A DNA stretch of 33,075 nt from contig QNBH01000011.1 in NCBI GenBank assembly GCA_003645645.1, forward strand, positions 1-33,075, read 5' to 3'. Below the pieces are notes generated by a model. The model saw only the letters and a list, made by a program, of their open reading frames with translations, ran no database searches and had not been told where the DNA came from. Below are positions 1 through 7,298 of the stretch, piece after piece. Positions within the stretch are counted from its first letter, which is position 1. Every line of letters begins with the position of its first letter. The position numbers and the translations under genes were made by a program. This DNA comes from Spirochaetota bacterium (GTDB lineage: Bacteria > Spirochaetota > Spirochaetia > SPDA01 > B32-G16).

Positions 1-80
1 ATCATCTAAATATTAATACATTTTATCGGATGGATCAAGAGAAAAGATTACCTTATTTATTTTGCCATATGATATTCGAT

Positions 81-179
81 TATGCTCCGAAAGAAGGTAG
101 AAGGGCTTAAGCCCGTCTCTTAACCTGTCTTTCGATCGGTGGACCGCCACCTATGGTGGTAGCCTTCTTTCGTAGTAAA
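81..179 (+). repeat. 99-nt structured intergenic repeat, copy 1
   Basis: This copy aligns without gaps to 9679-9777, with about 82 of 99 bases identical by my hand count. The first 9 bases and the last 18 are identical, as is the GGGCTTAAGCCC palindrome (103-114). An enclosing stem can form between 88-98 and 162-172 (11 pairs, one of them G.T). Inside it lie a GGGC/GCCC hairpin with a TTAA loop, a weaker ACC/GGT stem (123-125 with 138-140), and a CCACC/GGTGG hairpin (147-151 with 155-159, loop TAT). GTAG occurs at 97-100 and 172-175. The strand is arbitrary. It could be a non-coding RNA, a small non-autonomous mobile element, or a REP-like element. I do not recognise the family. Confidence 0.8.
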
Positions 180-344
180 AAATTTAAGGGACCTTGGTAT
201 CTCAACGGAAAGAAGCTCGGAGTAGTTAAAAGGACTCTGCTTAAGTTTTTCAGTATCAAGTATCTTCAGGTTAACGACATCCCCGAGAACTCGGTGGAAT
301 TTTTCTCTTTCGGGAAGTGGGAAGGTATTAACAAGAATATTTAA
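153..344 (+). CDS. Short unidentified open frame, possible gene remnant
   Basis: This open frame of 63 codons has its first nine residues encoded by the 3' end of repeat copy 1, and no Shine-Dalgarno sequence precedes the ATG. The part after the repeat (about 180-344) looks protein-like: it is lysine and aromatic rich and uses AAG, ATC, AAC and GAC more than neighbouring genes, which prefer AAA and ATA. I recognise no domain. It may be the C-terminal piece of a gene broken or truncated where the repeat inserted, or it may be chance. An intact short gene is the least likely reading. Confidence 0.25.
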   Translation: MVVAFFRSKKFKGPWYLNGKKLGVVKRTLLKFFSIKYLQVNDIPENSVEFFSFGKWEGINKNI

Positions 345-380
345 ACAGTAGTCTATAAAATATATTTGGAGTCAAGCCTA

Positions 381-848
381 TCAAAATCTCTCTTTTATCG
401 CCCTTTCCTGTTCACGGTCTAAATCTCGTCTTTTTATATCTTCACGTTTATCATATTTTCTCTTTCCTCTGCATAACCCTAAATCAACTTTAACTAGCCC
501 CCTTTTCGTATACAGCTTAAGAGGGACGAGAGTGACTCCCTTCTCCTCAACCTTTCTCTTAAGTCTTTTTATCTCCTGCTTATGAACCAGTAGCTTCCTG
601 TCACGGTCAGGTTCGTGGTTAAAAATATTACCCTGAGGATATGGGGGAATATGTAAGCCTATCAGCCAGAGCTCACCCTCCTTTATCCTGGCATAGGAAT
701 CGGAAAAGGAAAATCTACCGCTTTTAACCGATTTCACCTCTGTACCTTTAAGTTCGATTCCACATTCCAGTCGATCTTCAACCTGGTAGTCGAATCGTGC
801 TCTCTTATTTTCCGCCAGCATTTTTATCTGCGAATTGCTTTTACCCAT
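381..848 (-). CDS. smpB: SsrA-binding protein SmpB
   Basis: SmpB binds the tRNA-like end of tmRNA and carries it into stalled ribosomes for trans-translation. The 155-residue product has the family features: a short basic N-terminus, ENKRARFDY (about 14-22), ELKGTEVKSVKSGR (about 32-45), SDSYARI, and a basic C-terminal tail with KYDKREDIKRRD that inserts into the decoding path. Length is normal. The ATG at 848 has only a weak upstream ribosome site. It lies 10 nt downstream of the PEGA/SUMF1 gene on the same strand, so the two are probably co-transcribed. The tmRNA gene itself was not found in this window. Confidence 0.96.
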   Translation of the reverse strand: MGKSNSQIKMLAENKRARFDYQVEDRLECGIELKGTEVKSVKSGRFSFSDSYARIKEGELWLIGLHIPPYPQGNIFNHEPDRDRKLLVHKQEIKRLKRKVEEKGVTLVPLKLYTKRGLVKVDLGLCRGKRKYDKREDIKRRDLDREQERAIKERF

Positions 849-858
849 AATCGGCTAC

Positions 859-2469
859 TTATTGTTTTATGATTACCGGTCTGAATCCCAGAACAGGTGT
901 ACACCATGAGGGAGGTTGTGATCCTCTGGTGGTGTAATCCACGCTTATAGAGGGATTTGCCCAGGATCCGCCTCGTACAACCTTTTCCGAACCAATATCA
1001 AAAAAGGCAGGCCTGTATCTTTCACCTTTCCAGGAGGTAAAAAAGTAAGCTCCAGGATAGAACCAGTCTTCACACCACTCCCAGAGATTCCCCATCAGAT
1101 TAAATATCTTACCTGATTGCAAAGCATCGGAGGTGAGAGATTGAGGACCGGAAGAGTTTCTTTGGTAAAAAATGGGTGGATAGTCGGCACCCCTGGAAAG
1201 ATGTGCCCATTCCCATTCTTCTTCGAGTGGCAGCCTTGCCCTGTAGCCTCTGAAATTGTAAGGAAGTTTTGTCTCAAGCCATTCACAGAAGGCTCTTGCA
1301 GCAAAGTAGGATATATGGCTTACTGGTGTACTCTCATTTTCAGACCAACCTTTAAGGTAGTTTTCCGTAACCAACCCTTCCTTTTCCAGGTTTTTTTGAT
1401 TTTCCGGTTTCCAATCAGGATTTTCATCGAGGAATTTTTTGTATTGCATCTGGGTGATCTCCCCTGCAGACATGAAAAATCCCTCTACTTTTACCGGATG
1501 GGGATGGATAAGAGGTTCATTAGAACCAGCTCCCATTATATACTCTCCACCTTGAACGTATACGAATGGTATACCCTCTATCATGATAGTATTTGTGCCG
1601 GTTTCTGATCCTGGATTAAATCTTATTCCCCCTTTCTCTTTTAAAAGCGTTTCGTATTGCGTAATCCTTCGCCTATACCATTCCGTTGAAATAAGTGATT
1701 CCCTTTTTTCTCCGGATAGGGTTGATAGAACCCAGAATGGTATATTCTCATATTCCTGCTTGAAGAAGGAGAGCTTCCCTAATAATCTGTACAACCCAGC
1801 GGGAGTAAGAATCTGTCCTTCAGAATAGTAAAGCCCCCATGAGAGAAGCGCGTCTTTAAGAGCATATTCGTTGTTTATCCCCGGCATTGCGGCTGAAAGC
1901 ATGTTTTCAAGCATTTTTTTATATTCACTGTGAGGTACTGTCCTGTAACCGGAAAAAAATTCCAGTACGGTTTCTGATAAAATAGGAGGAGCCTGATATC
2001 TTTCGTGAATTGATTCAATCAAAGACCAATCGGAAAATAATCCGTATTTCCATTTAAGAAGACCTTCCACATCCACAATTTCAAGATTTACATTTATTTT
2101 TTCTCTCAAGGGGAAGATCATGCTTCCAAATACCCGACCCTTTATATCTTTTTCTTCATAAATTTGTTTATAAAAGGCTTTTCGAATTGTTATCTCGTGT
2201 AATCCTTTCTCAATAAATACCTCACAAGGGGTAGAGCCTGCATAATTTCCATCCACATAAACTGCTGCCTTCTTGGGTATTGTGTTAAAAGAAACGTATG
2301 TACCGTTTTTCCGTAACCCCGGCAACACCAGAATAAAAAATAGAATTGCAATTATAAGAAGGAGATAGATAACACTCAGGTATAAACCTGGTTTAATACC
2401 GAATATCGGTTTTAGCCGTACCTTTATCTCTTTGGGAGGAGTCGGTGCTCCTTTTTTCCGTTTGCTCAT
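859..2469 (-). CDS. Membrane-anchored PEGA and SUMF1/FGE-fold protein
   Basis: Counting from the ATG at 2469, the protein has 536 residues: a basic cytoplasmic N-terminus (1-28), one membrane segment (about 29-50), a PEGA-type beta domain (about 57-125; AAVYVDGNYAGSTPCEV), a middle region without a recognised domain, and a C-terminal sulfatase-modifying-factor fold (about 297-536). The last is marked by GNLWEWCEDW, VVRGGSW and a final GFRPV. True formylglycine-generating enzymes have two catalytic Cys shortly after the RGGS motif. This protein has none there, so it is unlikely to make formylglycine and is better seen as an envelope protein using the fold. An upstream in-frame ATG at 2547 would add 26 residues, but it lies upstream of the promoter, so I prefer 2469. 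smpB follows after 10 nt. Confidence 0.88.
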   Translation of the reverse strand: MSKRKKGAPTPPKEIKVRLKPIFGIKPGLYLSVIYLLLIIAILFFILVLPGLRKNGTYVSFNTIPKKAAVYVDGNYAGSTPCEVFIEKGLHEITIRKAFYKQIYEEKDIKGRVFGSMIFPLREKINVNLEIVDVEGLLKWKYGLFSDWSLIESIHERYQAPPILSETVLEFFSGYRTVPHSEYKKMLENMLSAAMPGINNEYALKDALLSWGLYYSEGQILTPAGLYRLLGKLSFFKQEYENIPFWVLSTLSGEKRESLISTEWYRRRITQYETLLKEKGGIRFNPGSETGTNTIMIEGIPFVYVQGGEYIMGAGSNEPLIHPHPVKVEGFFMSAGEITQMQYKKFLDENPDWKPENQKNLEKEGLVTENYLKGWSENESTPVSHISYFAARAFCEWLETKLPYNFRGYRARLPLEEEWEWAHLSRGADYPPIFYQRNSSGPQSLTSDALQSGKIFNLMGNLWEWCEDWFYPGAYFFTSWKGERYRPAFFDIGSEKVVRGGSWANPSISVDYTTRGSQPPSWCTPVLGFRPVIIKQ

Positions 2470-2478
2470 AGGAGGACA

Positions 2479-2507
2479 ATTATAGAGTGCCACCAACATC
2501 TTGTCAA
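2479..2507 (-). promoter_or_regulatory. Consensus sigma70-type promoter, near-leaderless
   Basis: On the minus strand TTGACA (2507-2502) and TATAAT (2484-2479) are both perfect and separated by 17 bp. Transcription would be expected to start near 2472, only about 3 nt before the ATG at 2469. The sequence between has no Shine-Dalgarno; it reads CCTCCT, the opposite strand of one. The mRNA is therefore probably leaderless or nearly so. Confidence 0.85.
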
Positions 2508-2562
2508 CTTTTACAATTTTATGATAGGCTCCGAAAATAAGAGGCAATCGCAGGTACTTTCA

Positions 2563-3537
2563 ATGGATAAGTGGTATAAAACCATTCAGACTCTAACAGA
2601 AGATTTTCTCACATGGCGTAAAAGAAGAAAACTAAAAAAAATAGAGAAGCAGAAGAAAAAACACCCCCTGATAGATTGGCTGGAAGCGTTTCTATGGGCA
2701 GCCGTTGTTGTTCTGTTTATCAATCAGTACTTTTTTCAGGCTTATCAGATTCCTTCGGGATCTATGAAAAACACCCTGATGATTAAGGATCGAATTTTTG
2801 TAAATAAGTTTATCTATGGCCCGGAAGTTCTGCCCGGTTTATGGAAATTACCGGGTTTTAAAGTACCGAAACGTTTGGACGTCATCATTTTTGAAAGCCC
2901 CACCTATATCTCCAGAGGGACGCTTTTCGATGTTGTCCAGAGAATTTTATATATGATTACTCTGTCTCTGGTCGATATAGACAGAGATCAATACGGTAAT
3001 CCAAGACCGCATTTCTTAATAAAGCGTGCAGTAGGAGTAGAGGGCGATAGAATTCGCATGGTCGAAGGAGATGTAGAAATACGACCACCCGGAGAAAAGG
3101 AGTGGATTCCGGAAAGAGAATTAAATGTATTATATAGACCCGATTATGAAATAAGGAGAACCGTAAAAAAAGAGGAGTATGAAAAAATCAAGAGAGTTGC
3201 CACAGAGGACGCCTATGAACATCTCCTTCTAAGGATTAATCCGGAAGAGCAGGACCATTTTGTAGATTCCAATGTAAGATACGATGATATCTATGAGTGG
3301 AGTAAATGTAGATATCGGACACTGTACTCTCTCTATCCGCATGAAAGAGACTATGGTAGTGAATGGAGAAAGGCTGAGATTGGATGGTACATTCCTGAAG
3401 GGTTTATTTTTCCCATGGGTGACAATAGGGACAACTCTAAAGATGCAAGATACTTTGGACCTGTTAATCTTAAAAATGTTCTGGGAAGAGCAATGTTTAT
3501 TTACTGGCCTTTAAATCGAATCGGTCCTATCGAATGA
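2563..3537 (+). CDS. lepB: Type I signal peptidase (first of a tandem pair)
   Basis: This S26 serine peptidase cleaves signal peptides at the outer face of the inner membrane. From the ATG at 2563 it has 324 residues: a basic N-terminus, one membrane segment (about 39-59), the catalytic Ser box IPSGSM (Ser67), the general-base Lys in LIKRAVGVEGD (Lys154), and the C-terminal box GDNRDNSKDARYFGPV (from about 286). After SGSM the usual M-x-P-T becomes M-K-N-T. Between the Lys box and the GDNR box lies a long charged insert (about 170-275) typical of larger members. An earlier ATG at 2521 is in frame but lies about where transcription would begin from a TACAAT at 2512-2517. The 2563 start has a weak AGG upstream. 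It is divergent from the PEGA/SUMF1 gene and followed by a paralogue after 19 nt. Confidence 0.94.
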   Translation: MDKWYKTIQTLTEDFLTWRKRRKLKKIEKQKKKHPLIDWLEAFLWAAVVVLFINQYFFQAYQIPSGSMKNTLMIKDRIFVNKFIYGPEVLPGLWKLPGFKVPKRLDVIIFESPTYISRGTLFDVVQRILYMITLSLVDIDRDQYGNPRPHFLIKRAVGVEGDRIRMVEGDVEIRPPGEKEWIPERELNVLYRPDYEIRRTVKKEEYEKIKRVATEDAYEHLLLRINPEEQDHFVDSNVRYDDIYEWSKCRYRTLYSLYPHERDYGSEWRKAEIGWYIPEGFIFPMGDNRDNSKDARYFGPVNLKNVLGRAMFIYWPLNRIGPIE

Positions 3538-3556
3538 ATTCGGGGAGAAAAGAAAA

Positions 3557-4315
3557 ATGTCGCCACTTTCGAGCGAGTTTATTAAGCAAGAGTCATATCG
3601 ACCCAGGCCCTCATTAAGACAAAAAATTTTTCGCCTGATAAAGTTTCTCATTTTATTTTTCATTCTATTTCAGTTTATTACTACTTTTTTACTTCAATCG
3701 TACACTGTAGGTTCCAACTCCATGAGACCGATTTTGTCGGAAAATGACAGAATAATCGCCACTCCTCTGGCATACGGTTCTCTTGTACCATTTTTATCTT
3801 ATAGATTACCCGGTTTTTCCAAACCCCATCGAGGAGATGTAGTACTTAGCAAACCTAAAAATTTTGTAGAAAAACCCCTTGTAGTGAAGATTTTTGATCA
3901 GGTTGTTAGATTTTTTACATTACAAAAAGTCGATATCCAGAAAATCTCAAAAAAGGATGTGGATAACGATCTGATTATAAAGAGAATTGTAGGCATTCCC
4001 GGTGATACAATAAAGATTAAAGATCATACGGTATATATAAAACCGGAAGGAAATACCTACTTTATTCCGGAACAGGAAATAATCCGCAGCGAATACAGAT
4101 TTATATTCCAGGATATTCCCGAAGAGTGGGACAAGTCGGATCCTTTCTCAGATTCTCTTGAAGAGATCACTTTAAAAGAAGGAGAGTATTATCTCCTTGG
4201 AGACAACCGTTCGGCATCCAACGATTCTAGATATTGGGGGCCGGTTCCCTTTTCACATATTACAGCAAAGGTAATTTTAAAATATTGGCCGATAAACGAG
4301 ATATCATTTCAATAG
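3557..4315 (+). CDS. lepB: Type I signal peptidase (second of a tandem pair)
   Basis: This second S26 signal peptidase has 252 residues. It has a basic N-terminus, a membrane segment (about 28-46), the Ser box VGSNSMRPIL (Ser55), the Lys box IIKRIVGIPGD (Lys142) and GDNRSASNDSRYWGPV near the C-terminus, so the catalytic pair is complete. It resembles the preceding gene in layout but is shorter and keeps the usual Pro after the Ser box. A GGGGAGAAAAGAAAA run precedes the ATG. The two genes are probably one transcription unit. Different substrate preferences are an inference only; the sequence does not show which of the two is the housekeeping enzyme. Confidence 0.94.
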   Translation: MSPLSSEFIKQESYRPRPSLRQKIFRLIKFLILFFILFQFITTFLLQSYTVGSNSMRPILSENDRIIATPLAYGSLVPFLSYRLPGFSKPHRGDVVLSKPKNFVEKPLVVKIFDQVVRFFTLQKVDIQKISKKDVDNDLIIKRIVGIPGDTIKIKDHTVYIKPEGNTYFIPEQEIIRSEYRFIFQDIPEEWDKSDPFSDSLEEITLKEGEYYLLGDNRSASNDSRYWGPVPFSHITAKVILKYWPINEISFQ

Positions 4316-4364
4316 TGGTTCCATTAAAACCCGCCCTCACGAAAAAGCTCTATTACGTCTTATC

Positions 4365-4394
4365 TTGACAACCCGATTATAGAAATAATACATT
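4365..4394 (+). promoter_or_regulatory. Candidate promoter for yebC-ruvCAB-queA
   Basis: A perfect TTGACA (4365-4370) is followed after 18 bp by TACATT (4389-4394), which matches four of six bases of the -10 consensus. The predicted start near 4401 gives a leader of about 20 nt containing the purine-rich ribosome site before the ATG at 4421. Confidence 0.55.
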
Positions 4395-4420
4395 GTATTG
4401 GAAAGGAGAAACAAAGGAGT

Positions 4421-5167
4421 ATGTCAGGCCATAGCAAGTGGTCCAGTATTAAACATAAAAAGAGTGCGGTCGATGCAAAGAGGGGCAGGTTGTTTACCAA
4501 ACTAATCAGGGAAATCACCGTTGCAGCTCGTATCGGTGGAGGCGATCCGGAATCAAATCCAAGATTGCGGACGGCTGTCCTCAAGGCAAAAGAAGCCAAC
4601 ATGCCTAAAGAAAACATTGACAGGGCAATAAAAAAGGGTACCGGAGAGCTTGAAGGGGAACAGTTTTATGAAATGACCTACGAGGCTTACGGTCCTGGTG
4701 GAGTTGCTATATTGATAAATACACTTACCGATAATAAAAACAGGACAACAGCGGATCTTAGAAATATTCTATCAAGGTCTAATGGTAGTTTAGGTGAAAG
4801 CGGCTGTGTTGCATATCTGTTTAAACGAAAGGGATTAATTACTTTCAGTGCAGAAAAGTATTCCGAAGAGGATATATTCAGCGCAGCTCTTGAAGCAGGT
4901 GCAGAAGATGTAATCACCGAGAATAAAACTATAGAAGTCACGACTGCACCCGATGAATTCGAATCTGTGTTTGGTTCTCTTAAACGAGCAGGGTTTAAAG
5001 AAACTTTTGCAGAGATAACCATGATTCCGGAAGCCACGATAAAACTCGATGAAGAGAGTACCAAAAAGGCTATGAAACTTATCGATCAACTTGATGATCA
5101 TGAGGATGTGCAGTCTATTGCTACCAATCTGGATATTCCGGATGATTTTAAACTGGAAGATGAATGA
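4421..5167 (+). CDS. yebC: YebC/PmpR family protein
   Basis: The protein has 248 residues, a normal length, and begins with the family signature MSGHSKWSSIKHKK. GGGDPESNPRLRTAVLKAK, the NMPKENIDRAIKKG stretch and the YEAYGPGGVA motif follow. Family members have been described as DNA-binding regulators and, more recently, as factors that help ribosomes through difficult peptide sequences. Which role applies here cannot be told. Two AAGGAG-like stretches lie in the 20 nt before the ATG. The stop overlaps the ruvC start (ATGA), indicating translational coupling with the RuvABC genes, a common arrangement. Confidence 0.96.
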   Translation: MSGHSKWSSIKHKKSAVDAKRGRLFTKLIREITVAARIGGGDPESNPRLRTAVLKAKEANMPKENIDRAIKKGTGELEGEQFYEMTYEAYGPGGVAILINTLTDNKNRTTADLRNILSRSNGSLGESGCVAYLFKRKGLITFSAEKYSEEDIFSAALEAGAEDVITENKTIEVTTAPDEFESVFGSLKRAGFKETFAEITMIPEATIKLDEESTKKAMKLIDQLDDHEDVQSIATNLDIPDDFKLEDE

Positions 5168-5688
5168 TAAGAGTACTGGGGATTGATCCCGGACTGGCTC
5201 ATACCGGCTTTGGAGTGATAGAGATTTACAATAGTAAAATTCACTATCTCGATCATGGCGAGTTTACCACCTCTTCGGAGTTAACCGTGGGCAACAGATT
5301 GGAAAAAATCTATACAGAGCTCATTTCTCTTATACGGCAATACAAACCAACCGAATCAGGAATAGAGAGTCTATATTTTACCAGAAACAGTAAGAGTGCC
5401 ATTCCTGTGGCACAGGCAAGAGGAGTTATACTGCTTGCTCTTGCACAGAAGGGCGTATATGCAAGAGAGTATACTCCACAGGAGATAAAGCAGGCTATTG
5501 TGGGAAGCGGAAGGGCCGAAAAGAGTCAGGTCCAGGAATTTGTAAAAATTCTTCTTGGTTTAACCGATATTCCTTGTCCCGATCATGCAGGGGATGCCCT
5601 TGCAGCGGCAATCTGTCATTTTCACAATGGATATGGTAAACCCTATTCTATTAAAAAGGACTCTACAGAAAGTTACTATGATAAATAG
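5164..5688 (+). CDS. ruvC: Holliday junction resolvase RuvC
   Basis: RuvC is the endonuclease that cuts Holliday junctions after RuvAB branch migration. The 174-residue protein has the RNase H-like fold signature LGIDPGLAHTGFGVIE. The four acidic metal ligands are visible: Asp8, Glu68 (GIESLYF), Asp140 and Asp144 (PDHAGDALAAA). The ATG overlaps the yebC stop by 4 nt, and the 3' end overlaps the start of ruvA by 11 nt. All three Ruv proteins are encoded in a row, so the full resolvasome is present. Confidence 0.96.
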   Translation: MIRVLGIDPGLAHTGFGVIEIYNSKIHYLDHGEFTTSSELTVGNRLEKIYTELISLIRQYKPTESGIESLYFTRNSKSAIPVAQARGVILLALAQKGVYAREYTPQEIKQAIVGSGRAEKSQVQEFVKILLGLTDIPCPDHAGDALAAAICHFHNGYGKPYSIKKDSTESYYDK

Positions 5689-6262
5689 TCTATACGGTAG
5701 AGTAACAGGTAAAAAGGATGGGTTCCTGTTCATTAAAACAGGAGGAGTCGAGTGGGAACTGACTGTTTCTAGTTTTTCACTGGATCAGATATCCCCTGTA
5801 GGGGAAGATGCGAAAATATTCGTCTACCTTCATCATAGAGAAGACCAAATGAAGCTTTTCGGATTTTCTACCGAAGAGGAACGGAGCATATTCATGGATC
5901 TCTTAACGGTGGATGGAATCGGCCCGAAACAGGCTATTAAAATTTTATCAGGAATAAATCCCTCTAATTTTATTGAAACACTTGAAAAGGATGATCTGGA
6001 AAATCTGTGTAGAATACCGGGGCTTGGAAGAAAATCGGCTCAAAAGATACTTCTCTCTCTCAAGGGTAAACTAAAGGTGAATATTGAAGAACGCTCGGAG
6101 TATGAAGATATCGTTAATGCCCTTGCTGAAATGGGATTTGACAGAAAAGAGGCATTTCAGGCGGTGTTAAAGGTAAAAAAAGAGTTAGATACCGTCTCTT
6201 TAGATAAGGGAGAGATGGAGAGAGAACTCTTTAAAAAGACAATTTTACTGTTAAGCAGATAA
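5678..6262 (+). CDS. ruvA: Holliday junction DNA helicase subunit RuvA
   Basis: RuvA binds the four-way junction as a tetramer and loads the RuvB motor. I start it at the ATG at 5678, giving MINSLYGRVTGKK and 194 residues. The open frame extends upstream to 5585, but that part only reads the ruvC sequence in another frame. Two helix-hairpin-helix motifs are visible (DGIGPKQAIKIL and IPGLGRKSAQKIL), followed by a flexible linker and the C-terminal domain III (IVNALAEMGFDRKEA) that contacts RuvB. The start overlaps the end of ruvC by 11 nt, and no strong ribosome site is seen, consistent with coupling. Confidence 0.95.
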   Translation: MINSLYGRVTGKKDGFLFIKTGGVEWELTVSSFSLDQISPVGEDAKIFVYLHHREDQMKLFGFSTEEERSIFMDLLTVDGIGPKQAIKILSGINPSNFIETLEKDDLENLCRIPGLGRKSAQKILLSLKGKLKVNIEERSEYEDIVNALAEMGFDRKEAFQAVLKVKKELDTVSLDKGEMERELFKKTILLLSR

Positions 6263-6275
6263 TGGGTAGTATGTT

Positions 6276-7298
6276 ATGAAAAATACAGGGATACTTAACG
6301 GCTATTATCATGCCGAATCGGATGTAGCCGAAGCAGCTTTAAGACCCAGGAGCTTAAAAGATTTTAAAGGGCAAAAACGACTAAAGGAAAATCTTTCTGT
6401 TTTTATTAAAGCTGCCAGGGAGCGTAAGGAGGCGATTGATCATATTTTTTTAAGCGGCCCTCCAGGTTTGGGTAAAACTACTCTTGCAGGAATTGCCGCT
6501 TGCGAAATGGGAACGGAGTTTAAAGCAACTTCCGCTCCTGCTTTGGAAAAACCGAAGGATTTGGCAGGTCTCCTTACTACTCTTAAGGAGGGATCGATCT
6601 TTTTTATCGATGAGATTCACAGATTAAAACCCGCCATCGAAGAGATGCTTTATGTAGCCATGGAAGATTTCGAACTAGATTGGGTAATAGGACAGGGACC
6701 ATCGGCTCGCTCCATTCGTATCCCTCTCTCACCATTTACCCTGATAGGTGCTACTACAAAGGCCGGTCAGGTAGCCAGTCCCCTGTACAACAGATTTGGA
6801 ATAACTTTTAGAATCAACTTCTACGAAAGACAGGACATTGTAAGTATTATTCTCAGGTCGGCAAAAATACTAAAAGTAAAGATTGATGATGACGCAGTGG
6901 ATTTACTTTCTCTCTGTTCAAGAGGTACTCCGAGGGTAGCCAACAGGTTGCTCAAACGCATCAGGGATTTTGCCCAGGTTATGGGGGATGGTGTTGTCAC
7001 CAAAGAGATAGTAAATTTAAGCCTCGAAAGATTGGGGATCGATCGGTATGGACTGGAACAACATGATCGTGAGATACTGAAAGTAATAATAGAAAAATAT
7101 AACGGTGGGCCTGTCGGTGCAGAAACTTTGGCTATCTCTGTAGGAGAACCAATCGAATCCCTGGAGGATTTTTATGAACCTTACCTTATTCAAAGAGGTT
7201 TTTTAAAAAGGACTCCAAGGGGCAGAGTGGTTACACCCGCTGCATACCGACATCTGGGTTTAAGAATAAGGGATGAAGACCAGAGATCTCTTTTTTAA
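6276..7298 (+). CDS. ruvB: Holliday junction DNA helicase ATPase RuvB
   Basis: RuvB is the AAA+ hexameric motor that pulls DNA through the RuvA-junction complex. The 340-residue protein shows Walker [10 protein letters not shown] (61-69), Walker [10 protein letters not shown] (109-117), sensor I GATT (158-161) and the arginine-finger region NRFGIT (Arg173). A C-terminal winged helix ends around [17 protein letters not shown]. Length and order are normal. It lies 13 nt after ruvA, and its last 26 nt overlap the start of queA. Confidence 0.97.
   Translation: MKNTGILNGYYHAESDVAEAALRPRSLKDFKGQKRLKENLSVFIKAARERKEAIDHIFLSGPPGLGKTTLAGIAACEMGTEFKATSAPALEKPKDLAGLLTTLKEGSIFFIDEIHRLKPAIEEMLYVAMEDFELDWVIGQGPSARSIRIPLSPFTLIGATTKAGQVASPLYNRFGITFRINFYERQDIVSIILRSAKILKVKIDDDAVDLLSLCSRGTPRVANRLLKRIRDFAQVMGDGVVTKEIVNLSLERLGIDRYGLEQHDREILKVIIEKYNGGPVGAETLAISVGEPIESLEDFYEPYLIQRGFLKRTPRGRVVTPAAYRHLGLRIRDEDQRSLF

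Larger units (their letters stand above)
1..380. other. Region without a secure gene at the window edge
   Basis: This stretch lies beyond the 3' end of smpB, which is on the minus strand. It holds repeat copy 1 (81-179) and a short open frame (153-344). Plus frame 3 is open from base 3 to a TAA at 108-110, and again from 111 to 344, so one stop inside the repeat separates two open stretches. The first stretch could be the tail of a gene that starts outside the window, but 35 codons without a stop is not unusual by chance. I see no terminator hairpin for smpB here. Confidence 0.6.

Noticed and set aside
97-114. Repeat as a REP element because GTAG precedes the palindrome
   Set aside because: GTAG is only four bases and no REP-associated transposase gene is in the window. 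It stays a possibility to test, not a call.
81-179. Repeat as a tRNA or tmRNA-like gene (cloverleaf-like layout, TTCGATC in copy 1)
   Set aside because: The TTCGATC is not kept in copy 2, no acceptor CCA or correct arm lengths are seen, and no tmRNA start motif is present despite smpB being near.
1117-1608. Plus-strand open frame of 163 codons
   Set aside because: It lies wholly inside the conserved SUMF1-like domain coded on the other strand, has no ribosome site and no recognisable protein features.
5585-5677. Upstream extension of ruvA
   Set aside because: These codons read the 3' part of ruvC in another frame. RuvA homologues begin with the residues coded from 5678.
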